The position numbers were made by a program, and so were the translations under genes. Below the pieces are notes generated by a model that saw only the letters and a program-made list of their open reading frames with translations, was not told the DNA's origin and searched no databases. From Bacteroides bouchesdurhonensis (lineage in GTDB: Bacteria; Bacteroidota; Bacteroidia; Bacteroidales; Bacteroidaceae), in the NCBI RefSeq assembly GCF_900155865.1, contig NZ_LT707006.1, forward strand, positions 467,490 through 531,489: 64,000 nt of DNA. Direction: 5' to 3'. Of the stretch, positions 54,240 to 64,000 are shown in pieces; position 1 is the stretch's first letter, and every line of letters begins with the position of its first letter.

Positions 54240-56150
54240 TTACCATAATGGATTCTGAACTAATCGCGTATTCTTGTTTAAGTCTCCTTGCGCCAAAGGC
54301 CATAGATAGTCACGCACAGAAAAACTACGAGTATAAATTACACGCGGCACATAGAATAACTCCGGAGTCTCTTCCATGATATTTAATCCTCTCATTTGAG
54401 CATTAAAATATTGTCCACATTTCTTCCAACGGCGCAGGTCATTCAAACGCTTTCCTTCAAACTGCATTTCAATCAACCGTTCACGATGAATGATCTCGCG
54501 CATTCCCTCTTTCGTGAGAGGTTTATTAGGATTGACTGAATATTTGGACCATGTATCCTGTAAAGTAGTACCCTTATCCAATCCGGCACGATGACGCACT
54601 AATTGAATATATTTATAAACCTCATCATTCGGTTTATCCAGGCTCTCATTCAATGCTTCGCTGTACAACAAATAAATATCCGCCAAACGAATAATTGTAT
54701 TCGGAAAGGCATAAAGCACTTCAACTTCTGCCGTATTCATATTTTTATAACTACATACTTTCTTTATAAAATATCCCGTAGCAGATGTCCTGTACGTCTC
54801 ATCCCCAGCAATACCTCCTTTTTTTGAATTCACTCCATACGCCTCTTCCGGACTAAGGACCTCACTATTAAACCACTTACCGCCATCAAAACCAATATTG
54901 GCATAAAAACGAGGCTCACGATTCAAATGTAGTTTAGCCGTAGTGTAATTGGGAACAAAGAAAGCGGGACGATCAGAGGGAGTCGTTGCCAATTCATACA
55001 AATCGGTTCCGACCAAAGACTTGTCTTCCTCTATGGGTACTCCATTTTCCGTATAATACTCTTCTATGATATTCAACGTAGGGCTATATTGACACAAATG
55101 ATGCCATTCCCGATTTCCCATATCATAAGTAGTCAAACGCGGTTGTGCTGCTCCTTGTATCCATGTATCTGTCGACCCCGGAGCAAATACTTGCTCACAG
55201 TTATATCGGGAAGTGACAATCTCACGCAAAGTCATTTCCAATTTCGTTTCAGGAGTCAATTGAAATGCCACACGGTCATTAAATTCGAATAAATCGTGAT
55301 TACCTTCCAACGATATGTCGATTGCCTTCTTACATGCTTCTGCGGCAATACTCCACTTTTCCTGGCTATATGTTTGATTAAAGAAAGGCTGGCGGTCTCT
55401 CGGATCGAGAAAGTCCGCATAATCCGTATTACCATTAAACAAAGGACTTGCAGCAGTAACCAGCACCTTAGCTTTGATACAATGAGCGGCCGGAAGAGTG
55501 ATACGCCCCATTTCGGTAGTTACAGATGATATGTACATGGGAAGTCCTTGATCCATATCGATCGCCTTATCCAATAACTCTACCATATAATTGACTACAT
55601 CATCTACCTTCTCACGATATTGAATCATTGACTCCAAATCAGAATTGATATCGATATTCTCGTCTAATAGAGGAATAGGACCGTAATGTAGGAAGAGCCA
55701 ATACAAATAGAAAGCTTTTAACGTATAGACCTCCGCTTTCCACCTATTTCTTTCCGAATAGGATAAATCCGGAACCTTATCCACATTGGCCAAGAACACA
55801 TTACATTCATGCACGCCTCTGAAATAATTTGCGCCACTCCAATAATTAAAGAGTGGATTACTGGAATTTTGCAATCCTCTCGCCCAACTCCAAGAATTCG
55901 TAAAGTCCCAACGGTCGTATTTCATCAAGTAAGGACAATAATCGTCAGCGCATGAAATGGAAGCATTATTTCCCATATCATAAGTGCGCGGTAGAAAATT
56001 ATAGCACGTAGCCAGGTATTTTCTCGCGTTTGTCCTGTTGTTAAACGCCATATCTATTGTTGTGATATTATCCGGAATGACATCCAGATAATTGCAAGAT
56101 CCCAAAGAAAGTCCCGCTGCAAGTAGAGCGATATATACTATTTTTTTCAT
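54240..56150 (-). CDS. SusD-like outer-membrane nutrient-binding lipoprotein
   Basis: 636 residues with a lipoprotein signal (lipobox LSLGSC). It binds oligosaccharide at the cell surface and caps the SusC barrel. The N-terminal TPR-like helices contain YTLKAFYLYWLFLHYGPIPLL, the hallmark of the family. The C-terminus carries IIHRERLIEMQFEGKRLNDLRRW and ends with NPLW. It follows the SusC gene after 16 bases in the same operon. Confidence 0.96.
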   Translation of the reverse strand: MKKIVYIALLAAGLSLGSCNYLDVIPDNITTIDMAFNNRTNARKYLATCYNFLPRTYDMGNNASISCADDYCPYLMKYDRWDFTNSWSWARGLQNSSNPLFNYWSGANYFRGVHECNVFLANVDKVPDLSYSERNRWKAEVYTLKAFYLYWLFLHYGPIPLLDENIDINSDLESMIQYREKVDDVVNYMVELLDKAIDMDQGLPMYISSVTTEMGRITLPAAHCIKAKVLVTAASPLFNGNTDYADFLDPRDRQPFFNQTYSQEKWSIAAEACKKAIDISLEGNHDLFEFNDRVAFQLTPETKLEMTLREIVTSRYNCEQVFAPGSTDTWIQGAAQPRLTTYDMGNREWHHLCQYSPTLNIIEEYYTENGVPIEEDKSLVGTDLYELATTPSDRPAFFVPNYTTAKLHLNREPRFYANIGFDGGKWFNSEVLSPEEAYGVNSKKGGIAGDETYRTSATGYFIKKVCSYKNMNTAEVEVLYAFPNTIIRLADIYLLYSEALNESLDKPNDEVYKYIQLVRHRAGLDKGTTLQDTWSKYSVNPNKPLTKEGMREIIHRERLIEMQFEGKRLNDLRRWKKCGQYFNAQMRGLNIMEETPELFYVPRVIYTRSFSVRDYLWPLAQGDLNKNTRLVQNPLW

Positions 56151-56166
56151 ACTCTTTCTCTATTTT

Positions 56167-59100
56167 TTAAAAACCTATATTCAAACCTATATTATACACT
56201 GCCTGAATGGGATAGTTAAACCCGTTTCCTCCCATTTCGATGTCCCATTCTTTGAACTTGCTGAACGTCGCCAAGTTCAGGCCGCTCGCGTAGATGCGTA
56301 AGTTGCTCATGCGCAACTTATCGATGATCTTTCTCGGAAACGTATATCCCATCTCCACGGATTTCAAACGAAGATAGGAACCGTCTCTAATCCACCAGGT
56401 ACTTGCCCGAATATTGTTTTCTACAGTTTCCGTCGTCAATCGCGGCATTGCGGCGTAGCTGTTCCTATTCGATTCTGACCAATGACTATTTACCCAACAT
56501 TGCATCAAAGCATTAGGAGCTATTCTATTACTAAATGCACCATCAAAAGATGCAGCATTTACAAATGGAGTATTAGCCCTTGCATCTACCCAAAATGAGC
56601 TGCGCCCGGAACCCTGGAAGAAGATCGAAGCGTCAAAATTCTTATATTTCACTGAAGCTCCGAATCCATAGTTTATCTCCGGAACGGTCGGATAACCGAT
56701 CGGCACCACGTCATTGTCGTCGATAATGTCGTCTCCGTTAATGTCCCGATACTTAATGTCACCAGGCATGTAGTCTCCAAACATCTGCCGCGGAGAGTTG
56801 GCGATATCCGCCTCATCGATAAATAGGCGGTCGGCTATCAAACCTCTTTGCTGCCCGATAGGATAACCCGTGACGGTCTGCCACCAGTAGTTCAGCCGTG
56901 CCTCTTCCGCATATTCGTAATTGCTGCGCGCGAAAGTAAAGTTACCACGGAGTTGCAATAAAAGATCCTTAGTGAACCAGCGATTAGCGTCCATCTGCAC
57001 CTCAAATCCCCGTGAGGAGGCACGTCCTACATTGGCGGCCAGTCCGGCGGCGTAGCCAAGTTCGGCAGGAATAGTAGGGCGTGCTTGGAAAATCTTCTCG
57101 CGCTTTTCCTGGAAGTAATCAGCTTGCACTTCCAAGAAATTAAATAGAGTCGTCTCTAAACCGATATCTAGCTTCTTGGCGACCTCCCAAGTAATGTTTG
57201 GATTTGCATAGCGGGTAATAGCAACCGTTTGTATGCCCTGCTGCCAGTTGTCTCCAAACCGGATGCCAGACTCTCCCGCATTCAAATTGACCTCTGAGAT
57301 ATAAAAGAAGCGGTCTCGCGGGCTACCTATCCTGTCGTTACCTACTAACCCGTAAGTACCTTTCAGCTTCAGCTTGTTCACATACTTGTTCTCACGCCAG
57401 AACGGCTCGTTGCTGATCAGATATCCGATACCGAAAGAGGGAAAGAAACCGAACCGCTCCTTTTTTGCGAAACGCTCGGAACCGTTGTACCCAAAGTTAA
57501 ACTCGAACAGGTAGCGGGAGTCGTATGCGTAAGTCGCGCGTCCGGATAATCCGATATTACGAGCCGGAAGAGACTCCTGGATATTGGGAGCGTTACCGGA
57601 GAGATACTCGCGCATGGTGCCGACCAGCAATCCTCCCACGCTGTGCTTGTCGAACTGCCGGGCATAATTAATGGCACCCTCAAAGTAGTAGGTGGAGTTT
57701 ACAGACGGAACACCACCTACAAAGTTTAAGTCCTCCCTTCCCGTCTCTGGGTTCAACTGGTTCAATGTATACCGGTCGGTTTCCCTGTCGTAATAGCCTA
57801 TGCTGTAATAGAAAGGAGTGATCTCGCGCGTCAGGGAGAAACCGGAATAGCGGGTGGCATTCGCCAAAATGCGCAAACTCAGTCCTTTGGTAATGAAGTC
57901 CAGTTTCTGCGACAACTCCAGTTGGGCTGTCAGTGTCGTCTCGTGCGAGTCCCTATACCCCCTGATCATGTCCGCATAAGGGTTCAGGTAGTTTCCCTGG
58001 TCGGCATTTCCGAAAAGGACATGTTGCGTCAGTACATTAGAGTCGTCGGGAGCAAAGGATTTTGGGAACATCACCGGCGAAGCAACACGCACCTTGCGGT
58101 ACATCGCATCTCCACCATCGATCGGGCCGTTGTAATCTCTGAAATTTGTATTGACGCGAATATCGAATCGGGTTGTCTTGGTCAGGTCCAGATTCACGTT
58201 CGTTCTCAACTGGATGTTTTTAATATCGATATTAGTGTTGTAGTTATTTTTTTGGTCTACCTTCAGTGCACCGTTATCCTGACTGATAGTGGCCGACACA
58301 TAATAGCGCGCTGTCTTACCTCCACCCTTAAGGCTCACATTGACCCGCTGGTTCATGACCGTTTTCTTGAACAGCTCGTCATACCAGTCTATTTCCGGAT
58401 AAACGTAAGGGTTCAATCCCTTTCCGGTATTGGCGATCTTCTCGTCGCTGAAAATACGGGGTGCCAGCGGATTACGGGTCACTATCGCCTCGTTATACAT
58501 CTTCATGTATGTAACAGGGTCGGCCATTTCAATATTCCTTGAAGCAACGGAAATAGAGTTTTCTAATCGGATATTTATTTCAGCAGGTCCTTCTTTGCCC
58601 TCCTTGGTGGTGACCAAAACCACACCGTTAGCACCGCGGGCACCATAAATGGCGGTTGCCGTGGCATCTTTCATAATAGAGAAAGAGGCCACATCATCTA
58701 CAGGCAAACGCGCTAATTCATCATTTGACGCTTCGATGCCGTCTATTAATATTAAAGGAGAAGAAGAATATCCGAAAGTGGTTACACCGCGAATAAAGAA
58801 ATTCACGTTGTCCTTTCCCGGTTCACCCGAGGATTGGTAGGCTATGACTCCGGCCAGACGGCCCGAAAGACCCTGAGTCAGGTTGCTGGAAGGGACTTTC
58901 AGCTCCGAAGGCTTGATGGTTGTCACCGAAGCAATAACGCTCTCCTTCTTCTGTTTCGCAAATCCAACGACTGTCACTTCGTCCAATTCGTCTGCCTTCG
59001 GCTGTAGGTTTACAGTAATTTTCTTTTGTGCTCCGACTGTGACTCTTTGTGTCTGGTAACCGAGGTAGGAGAAAATGAGTACATCGGCATTTCCTACTTT

Positions 59101-59310
59101 AATAGAGAACGAACCGTCAATGTCCGTAACGACACCTCTGGACGATTTGTCCACCAGGATCGTAACTCCGGGAAGTCCTGCTCCTTGTTCGTCATAGACG
59201 ATGCCTGTGATTTCCCTTGTCGTTTGTGCTGTGATAGCTGTCATCTGAAAAAAAAGGACGATGAGTGCTAACCATACCTTTAACAAATAATTAATGATTT
59301 GCTTTTTCAT
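56167..59310 (-). CDS. SusC-like TonB-dependent outer-membrane transporter
   Basis: 1047 residues, full length. Signal peptide, carboxypeptidase-regulatory domain (REITGIVYDEQGAGLPGVTI, FSYLGYQTQRVTV), the linker DEVTVVGFAKQKKESV, plug domain with IKDATATAIYGARGANGV, and a 22-strand barrel ending GLNIGF. It imports glycan fragments with SusD as lid. It is the first gene of the five-gene PUL operon. A -7 box (TACTTTTG on the minus strand, 59359-59352) lies 42 bases before the ATG. Confidence 0.97.
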   Translation of the reverse strand: MKKQIINYLLKVWLALIVLFFQMTAITAQTTREITGIVYDEQGAGLPGVTILVDKSSRGVVTDIDGSFSIKVGNADVLIFSYLGYQTQRVTVGAQKKITVNLQPKADELDEVTVVGFAKQKKESVIASVTTIKPSELKVPSSNLTQGLSGRLAGVIAYQSSGEPGKDNVNFFIRGVTTFGYSSSPLILIDGIEASNDELARLPVDDVASFSIMKDATATAIYGARGANGVVLVTTKEGKEGPAEINIRLENSISVASRNIEMADPVTYMKMYNEAIVTRNPLAPRIFSDEKIANTGKGLNPYVYPEIDWYDELFKKTVMNQRVNVSLKGGGKTARYYVSATISQDNGALKVDQKNNYNTNIDIKNIQLRTNVNLDLTKTTRFDIRVNTNFRDYNGPIDGGDAMYRKVRVASPVMFPKSFAPDDSNVLTQHVLFGNADQGNYLNPYADMIRGYRDSHETTLTAQLELSQKLDFITKGLSLRILANATRYSGFSLTREITPFYYSIGYYDRETDRYTLNQLNPETGREDLNFVGGVPSVNSTYYFEGAINYARQFDKHSVGGLLVGTMREYLSGNAPNIQESLPARNIGLSGRATYAYDSRYLFEFNFGYNGSERFAKKERFGFFPSFGIGYLISNEPFWRENKYVNKLKLKGTYGLVGNDRIGSPRDRFFYISEVNLNAGESGIRFGDNWQQGIQTVAITRYANPNITWEVAKKLDIGLETTLFNFLEVQADYFQEKREKIFQARPTIPAELGYAAGLAANVGRASSRGFEVQMDANRWFTKDLLLQLRGNFTFARSNYEYAEEARLNYWWQTVTGYPIGQQRGLIADRLFIDEADIANSPRQMFGDYMPGDIKYRDINGDDIIDDNDVVPIGYPTVPEINYGFGASVKYKNFDASIFFQGSGRSSFWVDARANTPFVNAASFDGAFSNRIAPNALMQCWVNSHWSESNRNSYAAMPRLTTETVENNIRASTWWIRDGSYLRLKSVEMGYTFPRKIIDKLRMSNLRIYASGLNLATFSKFKEWDIEMGGNGFNYPIQAVYNIGLNIGF

Positions 59311-59351
59311 GTGTTTCCAAGTTAGATAAATGAAAGAATGATTATATAATG

Positions 59352-59359
59352 CAAAAGTA
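59352..59359 (-). promoter_or_regulatory. -7 box of the SusC operon
   Basis: TACTTTTG on the minus strand fits TAnnTTTG, 42 bases before the SusC start. The AraC gene on the other side starts 188 bases away, so its product can reach both promoters. Confidence 0.55.
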
Positions 59360-59546
59360 GGTGGAAACTGTTTTGGAAATTTTTCGATATTGATATATAA
59401 TTTTTCATTTTTGATAAATTAGAATGGTTGTATCCGGATTTACTTTGTTAATTGTCTTCCATTTGTTCTCGTATATCGAAAAAATGCTTTAATTTGCCTT
59501 CGCATTAATCAGTTAACGAGTTATCTTAGTATTTATCGAAACTAGC

Positions 59547-60446
59547 ATGAACACAATTGAAAACCGTAATATTAAGTACTTTAGCATAAGTAATAATGAT
59601 GAAGCATGGGGGATTGTAGTGACTACTGTGGGGTCTCAATTAATACCGAAACATAGTTCTTATCCTCGTTCCCAGCATCCGAAGTCCCATATCTTTGATC
59701 CGAAGAGTGGTAGGGTATTGAAAGAATATCAGCTTATTTATATTTCCAACGGTGGAGGATATTTTGAATCGCAATCCTGCAAGAGGCAACGTATTGAAGC
59801 GGGAACTATGATTCTATTGTTTCCGAACGAATGGCATACTTATGAACCGGATACTGCTACAGGATGGTATGAGTATTGGGTAGGATTTAAGGGAGTGCAT
59901 ATCGACAACCGTGTGGCGAATGGATTCTTCTCACCGAAGTGTCCTCTCTATCATATAGGCTTTAGTTCATCCATCATCGGGCTGTATGAGGACATTGTGA
60001 ATTATACTTTGGAAGAGAAAGCGGGATATCAGCAGATTATTTCAAGTATTGTACTCTATATTTTAGGTTCTGTCTATTATAAAAAAAGGAATGAAACTTT
60101 CAACGATTCCTTTGCCGTTAATAAAATCAATGAAGCCCGTACGATTATGAAACAGGAAATTGAGAATAATATTTCTCCTGAAGGTATTGCGGAAAGGCTT
60201 GGAGTGAGTTATTCCTGGTTCCGGAAAATGTTCAAGCAATATGTAGATGTATCGCCTGCACAATATCAGGCTAATTTGAGATATTTAAGATCGAAGGAGT
60301 TATTGGATACGACAGATATGAGTATCATGGATATTGCTTTTAAACTTAACTTCGAAAATGTGGGACAGTTTTCTACTTTCTTCCGCAAGAAAGAAGGAAT
60401 CCCCCCTTACCAGTACCGTAAGGAGGGACGCCATATCAAGAAATAA
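59547..60446 (+). CDS. AraC-family transcriptional regulator with cupin sensor domain
   Basis: 299 residues. The N-terminal cupin (about 30-130) contains LIYISNGGGYFES, GTMILLFPNEWHTYEP and YEYWVGFKG, the sugar-binding AraC fold. The C-terminal double helix-turn-helix contains IAERLGVSYSWFRKMFKQYV and DIAFKLNFENVGQFSTFFRKKEGIPPYQYRK. It is divergent from SusC and convergent with the isomerase gene, overlapping its end by 11 bases. It is the likely regulator of both PUL operons, sensing a monosaccharide. Confidence 0.93.
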   Translation: MNTIENRNIKYFSISNNDEAWGIVVTTVGSQLIPKHSSYPRSQHPKSHIFDPKSGRVLKEYQLIYISNGGGYFESQSCKRQRIEAGTMILLFPNEWHTYEPDTATGWYEYWVGFKGVHIDNRVANGFFSPKCPLYHIGFSSSIIGLYEDIVNYTLEEKAGYQQIISSIVLYILGSVYYKKRNETFNDSFAVNKINEARTIMKQEIENNISPEGIAERLGVSYSWFRKMFKQYVDVSPAQYQANLRYLRSKELLDTTDMSIMDIAFKLNFENVGQFSTFFRKKEGIPPYQYRKEGRHIKK

Positions 60447-61857
60447 CAGTGACGGGAATATTCAGCATAAATGCATATTTCTTGAGAATATCGGCAACAT
60501 GACCTACGCCGATGGAACAATGGTGCGATGGTCCTGCCTTGCTCCACCTTTCGATAAACTCTTTGGCGGATATCGGGAACTTGTACCTGCTGTTGAGATT
60601 GCCGATATTCAGTATAGGACCTGGAACGGATTCTCCTTCAGCAATCAGGAAAGATAACCCATCTTTTCCTTCGACAACGGATAATAAAGTTACCGGACCT
60701 TGTTTGACGGACATTTGAATAGATAATCCTTTGCCCGGTTTTCCATGATATACGGGCAATGGAACGAGTTTCACCCGATCTTCTGAAATAATAAAGTGTG
60801 CCGGTCCGTCGTGACCCAGCATAACGATATCATCATTGTAGTCTAAGGCGTAGAACTCGGAGAAACATCCGCCGATACCGAGAAGCGACATGATTTTCAT
60901 GGCTTGTGCATTCTTCACCTCATACTCGCCTGCTATGGGAATATTCTTTCCGGTGAGAAGGGTGTTTCCGGCAATAATAGAGGTAATGATATCCTCATAT
61001 TCATTCCCATTCATGCCCGAATAGTAATAGGCCATTGAACCTAGCTTATGATTAGCAACCAGCTTGTCAAGGGCTACGGATGTGTGTGCTGCTCTTTCAA
61101 TCTCATCTGCTGTGCAGGTTTCGTCGATCACGAATATCCGGCTAAACTCTTCTTTCTTCGATTCGATTTCTGCCTGAGTCGCACTCTGTCTTAGTGCTGC
61201 CAATTCACACATTTCCAACACTTCGATATGCGTGCCGAATACAGTACTTTGTAATGCCAGATCGGAATATACATCGACCATTCCTCCGTAATAATTACCG
61301 AGTATCCCCATACGGTTCTTTCGCATCCCTTGTGAAACTTCCGCTGCTTTGATCCATTGGGAGATTTCTGCCCAAGCTTCCCGGTCGTCCAGATATCCGG
61401 ATACGATCTCATATCGGATTGAGGTACGATTGAATACTGAGCAAAATTCGGGAATGGAACAAGCCTGACAGTTTGCCAGCCATTCTCCGGTCATACTGCC
61501 TCTGTCGCCCATGCTGTTCAGTTTGTCGTATTCGATGGCAGGCAGAGGTTGTATGTTCAACAGGATAACCGGTATATTCAGCCGGTTGGCTATCGGAATA
61601 ATGGTAGATGAAAGGGCATAGGTTGAAATGTAAATGAATAGAATTTCGACATCTTCGCTCTTCATTAGGGAGGTTACCCGATCTGCCTTTTCGGAGTCAT
61701 CGACCATTCCTGCATCGATGACTGTCACATTGCCGAGCGACTGCATTTTATTCTTTATTTTGTTCTGATAACCTATCAGACGATCCAATAGTCCTTCGAA
61801 TTGCTCCCAGTACGTATTTAGTCCGACTCCCATCAAGCCGATTTTTACATTTTCCAT
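60436..61857 (-). CDS. L-arabinose/L-fucose isomerase-family protein
   Basis: 473 residues from Met 61857 (MENVKIGLMGVGLNTYWEQF); the frame is open earlier, overlapping the glycosidase gene, but this start fits the family. The Rossmann-like domains hold IFIYISTYALSSTIIPI and MGILGNYYGGMVDVYSDL. The C-terminal half holds SMAYYYSGMNGNEYEDI and GGCFSEFYALDYNDDIVMLGHDGPAHF with conserved Glu/Asp/His for the metal. The family interconverts aldoses and ketoses such as arabinose/ribulose or fucose/fuculose. This branch is little characterised. It ends the glycosidase operon, 34 bases after it. Confidence 0.82.
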   Translation of the reverse strand: MENVKIGLMGVGLNTYWEQFEGLLDRLIGYQNKIKNKMQSLGNVTVIDAGMVDDSEKADRVTSLMKSEDVEILFIYISTYALSSTIIPIANRLNIPVILLNIQPLPAIEYDKLNSMGDRGSMTGEWLANCQACSIPEFCSVFNRTSIRYEIVSGYLDDREAWAEISQWIKAAEVSQGMRKNRMGILGNYYGGMVDVYSDLALQSTVFGTHIEVLEMCELAALRQSATQAEIESKKEEFSRIFVIDETCTADEIERAAHTSVALDKLVANHKLGSMAYYYSGMNGNEYEDIITSIIAGNTLLTGKNIPIAGEYEVKNAQAMKIMSLLGIGGCFSEFYALDYNDDIVMLGHDGPAHFIISEDRVKLVPLPVYHGKPGKGLSIQMSVKQGPVTLLSVVEGKDGLSFLIAEGESVPGPILNIGNLNSRYKFPISAKEFIERWSKAGPSHHCSIGVGHVADILKKYAFMLNIPVTVIS

Positions 61858-61891
61858 GATATTGTTTTTTCTATATTTGAATAATCTATCT

Positions 61892-64000
61892 TTATTTTGA
61901 GGTGATAACATCGAAATCTTCCATTAATCCGTAATCCATGAAGTAATATTCATTTCCCGGTGCTTGCTTCTGTACTCCGTTCCAATGCCAGGGACCGGTA
62001 ATGCCGACTTCAGTTGTATAGTGAGGTCCCATCAGGTTTCTCAGACTACCTATTACTCTGACTTCAATCTTATTATCTCCTTTCTTTATATACGGTGTAA
62101 GGTCAAAATTGTAAGGTTTATAAGCGATGATACCTGCTTTCTGGTCATTTACGTAGACTTCGGCAAGTGTTCCGTTCCACTTGTTCAGTTGGATGGCGTA
62201 ACGGTCCGAAAGGTCGTCGATATGATATGTTTTACTATAGCCCATATCCCATGAATAATAAGGTTGTCCCTGTTCTTTCCAGCTTCCTGTCTTAAAGGTC
62301 TTGACAGGTTCTTTGATTATCCACCCCATCGGTGCAGGTTCCAATGAGAAATCTCCCAGAATGTAAACCGGAGCAATCTCAGCGTAGATACTCATCGGTC
62401 TCACACTCAACTCGATGGTGTTTACTCCGTTTTTGGTTACATCTCCGATACTGTAGACTCCGAAACGGCTGTCCAGCCAATACTCTCCCTTAAGCGTTGA
62501 TAGTGCCTTTCCATTCACTTTTACTTTCCATATGTCCGGTTGTTCGGCAACAAGTCTCATTTTGCTCTTATCCATATTGCCTGCAACAGTGAAATTATAG
62601 AGTACTTTGATATCACCTGTGCGGAAAGTATCCTTCTCAACAATCTGTTGTTTAAACTGAACGGCGGAGTTCCACGGATCATTCATGCCATAATGTTGAT
62701 ACAACTTGTTACAAGCTTCGACCGTATAGAGTTGTTTTTCTGCTTTTCCATCTATAATCAAATCACAGAAGTCAATACTCAGTGCGTTATCCTTCAGCCT
62801 TTTCACTTCCAACGGCGTGACGGATTTTATTATTTGCCCGTTGGCAATCTCCGGTTTCACCTTATATGTATTAGTACTGGATGGGGAACTGAATAAGATC
62901 AAACTACCGGCAGGTGGAAGATTGAACTCTGTTTCTACATGATTACCGTCCGTTTTGCATGGGTATGCGTAGATTGTACCGGACATGGCATCAAGTTCCA
63001 TCAATGTTTTTCCTTTGATGGAAATACGTCCTGTAGCGGATTCAGTTAATGAAGAGTTGACCAGGAATACCAATTCGCCATCTTTGTAAGTTCTTCTGTG
63101 ATGATAGAGATGATTGCCCGTCACTTGCTTAAAACTGATTTCGGGACTTGCGAATACCGTCTGAATCAGTGGTTCGGATAGTTCGCTGTACGTTTTGATC
63201 TGCCCCGCATTGTCTTTCATGAATTGAGCCAATTCAGCACTTTCTTTACCATCAATAAAGGTAGGTGTTGAGAAAAGGATCAATTCGCCACCGGATTTTA
63301 CAAATTTCTTCAACAACTGGAATGTCTTTGAGTTCAAGTTCTCGGTAATGGGAGGAAGAACGACTTTCTTGTATCCTCTCTTGCCTACAATGAATCGACC
63401 TTTCTTTACACTTCCTTGGTCTTTGATGATATTCTCAGAACCTAAATCGTATTCTACCTGGCTTTTTTCCAGTTTGGTGATAAAGTTCTGGAATGCGATA
63501 CCGATATCCATTGTTCTGACTTGTCCTTTTACATACGAATAAGTCAGCCACGCAGTGGTAGTCGGTTCTATAATCAATATGTCGTTGAGTTGATCGCCTT
63601 GGCTCAGGATCAGAGACAGACGTGCGAAATAATCATTTTGGGTTTTATAACTCGACCACCAGGGCGAGATAGAAGTAAAGACAGGTGGGTAATCGTATTT
63701 ACGTGCTCCTACGATCGTCATGTGTGACAGATGCTGGTTCATGAAGTTCACTCCCAGCACATATTCCCAGTCACCCAGTCTTTTGAAATCTTCAAAAGTT
63801 TCATTCCATCCGCCACCGCCATACGTTTCGCTGAGCGTTCGGGTATATCCCATCTGGTTGGCAACACTACTCAATTCTTTGACTGATCTTATATTTCCGA
63901 ACTGGGCCATCGGATGCCCTTCGTTATATTGGTTGAACAACATGTCGATTGCAGGCATCTGATGCCAAGCATACATAGCCATATTGTCTCCGCCATGAGA
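61892..64000 (-). CDS. GH106-like glycosidase, C-terminal part (runs off right edge)
   Basis: The frame is open to the window edge, so the first visible codons (SHGGDNMAMYAWHQMPAIDM) are internal. About 700 residues are seen: a TIM-barrel part (TRTLSETYGGGGWNETFEDF, VNFMNQHLSHMTI, PWWSSYKTQNDYFARLS), a glutamine-amidotransferase-like region (RGYKKVVLPPITENL), and C-terminal beta-sandwich domains (APMGWIIKEPVKTF..., FDLTPYIKKGDNKIEVRVIG). This resembles GH106 alpha-L-rhamnosidases and related large Bacteroides glycosidases. The likely acid/base is Glu in LSETYGGGGW. It is upstream of, and co-transcribed with, the isomerase gene. Confidence 0.75.
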   Translation of the reverse strand, partial: SHGGDNMAMYAWHQMPAIDMLFNQYNEGHPMAQFGNIRSVKELSSVANQMGYTRTLSETYGGGGWNETFEDFKRLGDWEYVLGVNFMNQHLSHMTIVGARKYDYPPVFTSISPWWSSYKTQNDYFARLSLILSQGDQLNDILIIEPTTTAWLTYSYVKGQVRTMDIGIAFQNFITKLEKSQVEYDLGSENIIKDQGSVKKGRFIVGKRGYKKVVLPPITENLNSKTFQLLKKFVKSGGELILFSTPTFIDGKESAELAQFMKDNAGQIKTYSELSEPLIQTVFASPEISFKQVTGNHLYHHRRTYKDGELVFLVNSSLTESATGRISIKGKTLMELDAMSGTIYAYPCKTDGNHVETEFNLPPAGSLILFSSPSSTNTYKVKPEIANGQIIKSVTPLEVKRLKDNALSIDFCDLIIDGKAEKQLYTVEACNKLYQHYGMNDPWNSAVQFKQQIVEKDTFRTGDIKVLYNFTVAGNMDKSKMRLVAEQPDIWKVKVNGKALSTLKGEYWLDSRFGVYSIGDVTKNGVNTIELSVRPMSIYAEIAPVYILGDFSLEPAPMGWIIKEPVKTFKTGSWKEQGQPYYSWDMGYSKTYHIDDLSDRYAIQLNKWNGTLAEVYVNDQKAGIIAYKPYNFDLTPYIKKGDNKIEVRVIGSLRNLMGPHYTTEVGITGPWHWNGVQKQAPGNEYYFMDYGLMEDFDVITSK

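Noticed and set aside
1..64000. CRISPR arrays, tRNA or rRNA genes
   Set aside because: No series of short identical repeats with unique spacers was seen (the 23-bp array has no protospacer-length spacers), and no cloverleaf or rRNA sequence was recognised by eye. A tRNA scan would be needed to exclude a tRNA completely.

Overview
The window reads as a chromosomal stretch of a human-gut Bacteroides or close relative. The evidence is two loci with SusC/SusD-type receptors, many lipoproteins and secreted glycosidases, promoters of the form TAnnTTTG, mostly A/T-rich translation starts without Shine-Dalgarno sequences, and an IS1182-type insertion sequence. The species cannot be fixed from this sequence alone.

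Left part (1-8349) is broken mobile-element territory. It begins with the 5' part of a TonB-dependent receptor. Next is an in-frame chimera joining a SusC-like N-terminus to a TOPRIM domain of the conjugative-element type. Then come a 5'-truncated group II intron remnant and a GC-rich block with a ParA ATPase and two DUF3408-like proteins. A 1.2 kb non-coding region follows with paired 14-bp operators, three ~82-bp repeats and a cluster of hairpins that looks like a transfer origin.

The centre-left (8350-20669) is the most interesting part: about thirteen genes, all on the minus strand and closely packed. Read in transcription order they encode a small coiled-coil protein, a ferritin-like protein that has lost its ferroxidase ligands, a MarC membrane protein, a ferritin, class I fructose-bisphosphate aldolase, cofactor-dependent phosphoglycerate mutase, Hsp20, an ECF sigma factor, 6-phosphofructokinase, a KefB-like cation/proton antiporter, alpha-glucan phosphorylase, an arginase-fold protein and methylglyoxal synthase. 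I read this as a stress-glycolysis island. Its aldolase and mutase belong to the metal-free isozyme classes, it carries a ferritin and a chaperone, and it may be driven by its own sigma factor.

From 20670 to 26805 the sequence is a gene graveyard: a membrane-protein remnant, a frameshifted IS1182 element, one intact PepSY-like secreted protein, fragments of a TonB receptor and an AraC regulator, an ApbE pseudogene, and a tyrosine recombinase that lacks its catalytic C-terminus.

From 27387 to 49457 the chromosome is more ordinary. It holds secreted hydrolases (alpha/beta hydrolases, GH31, GH32, a transglutaminase-like protein), cysK, a flavin-binding protein, rnr, a CDF transporter, an epimerase and a PAP2 protein, dusB, a U32 peptidase-thioesterase-dprA operon, and a phosphodiesterase. 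Two further gene remnants and an unusual array of four CCCGGG palindromes at exact 23-bp spacing lie around this last block.

The right end (50330-64000) is a polysaccharide utilisation locus: SusC, SusD, two surface lipoproteins, a sialate O-acetylesterase-type esterase, an AraC regulator, an arabinose/fucose-isomerase-like protein and a GH106-like glycosidase that runs off the window. The enzyme set suggests an acetylated, deoxyhexose-containing glycan, but the substrate is inferred.
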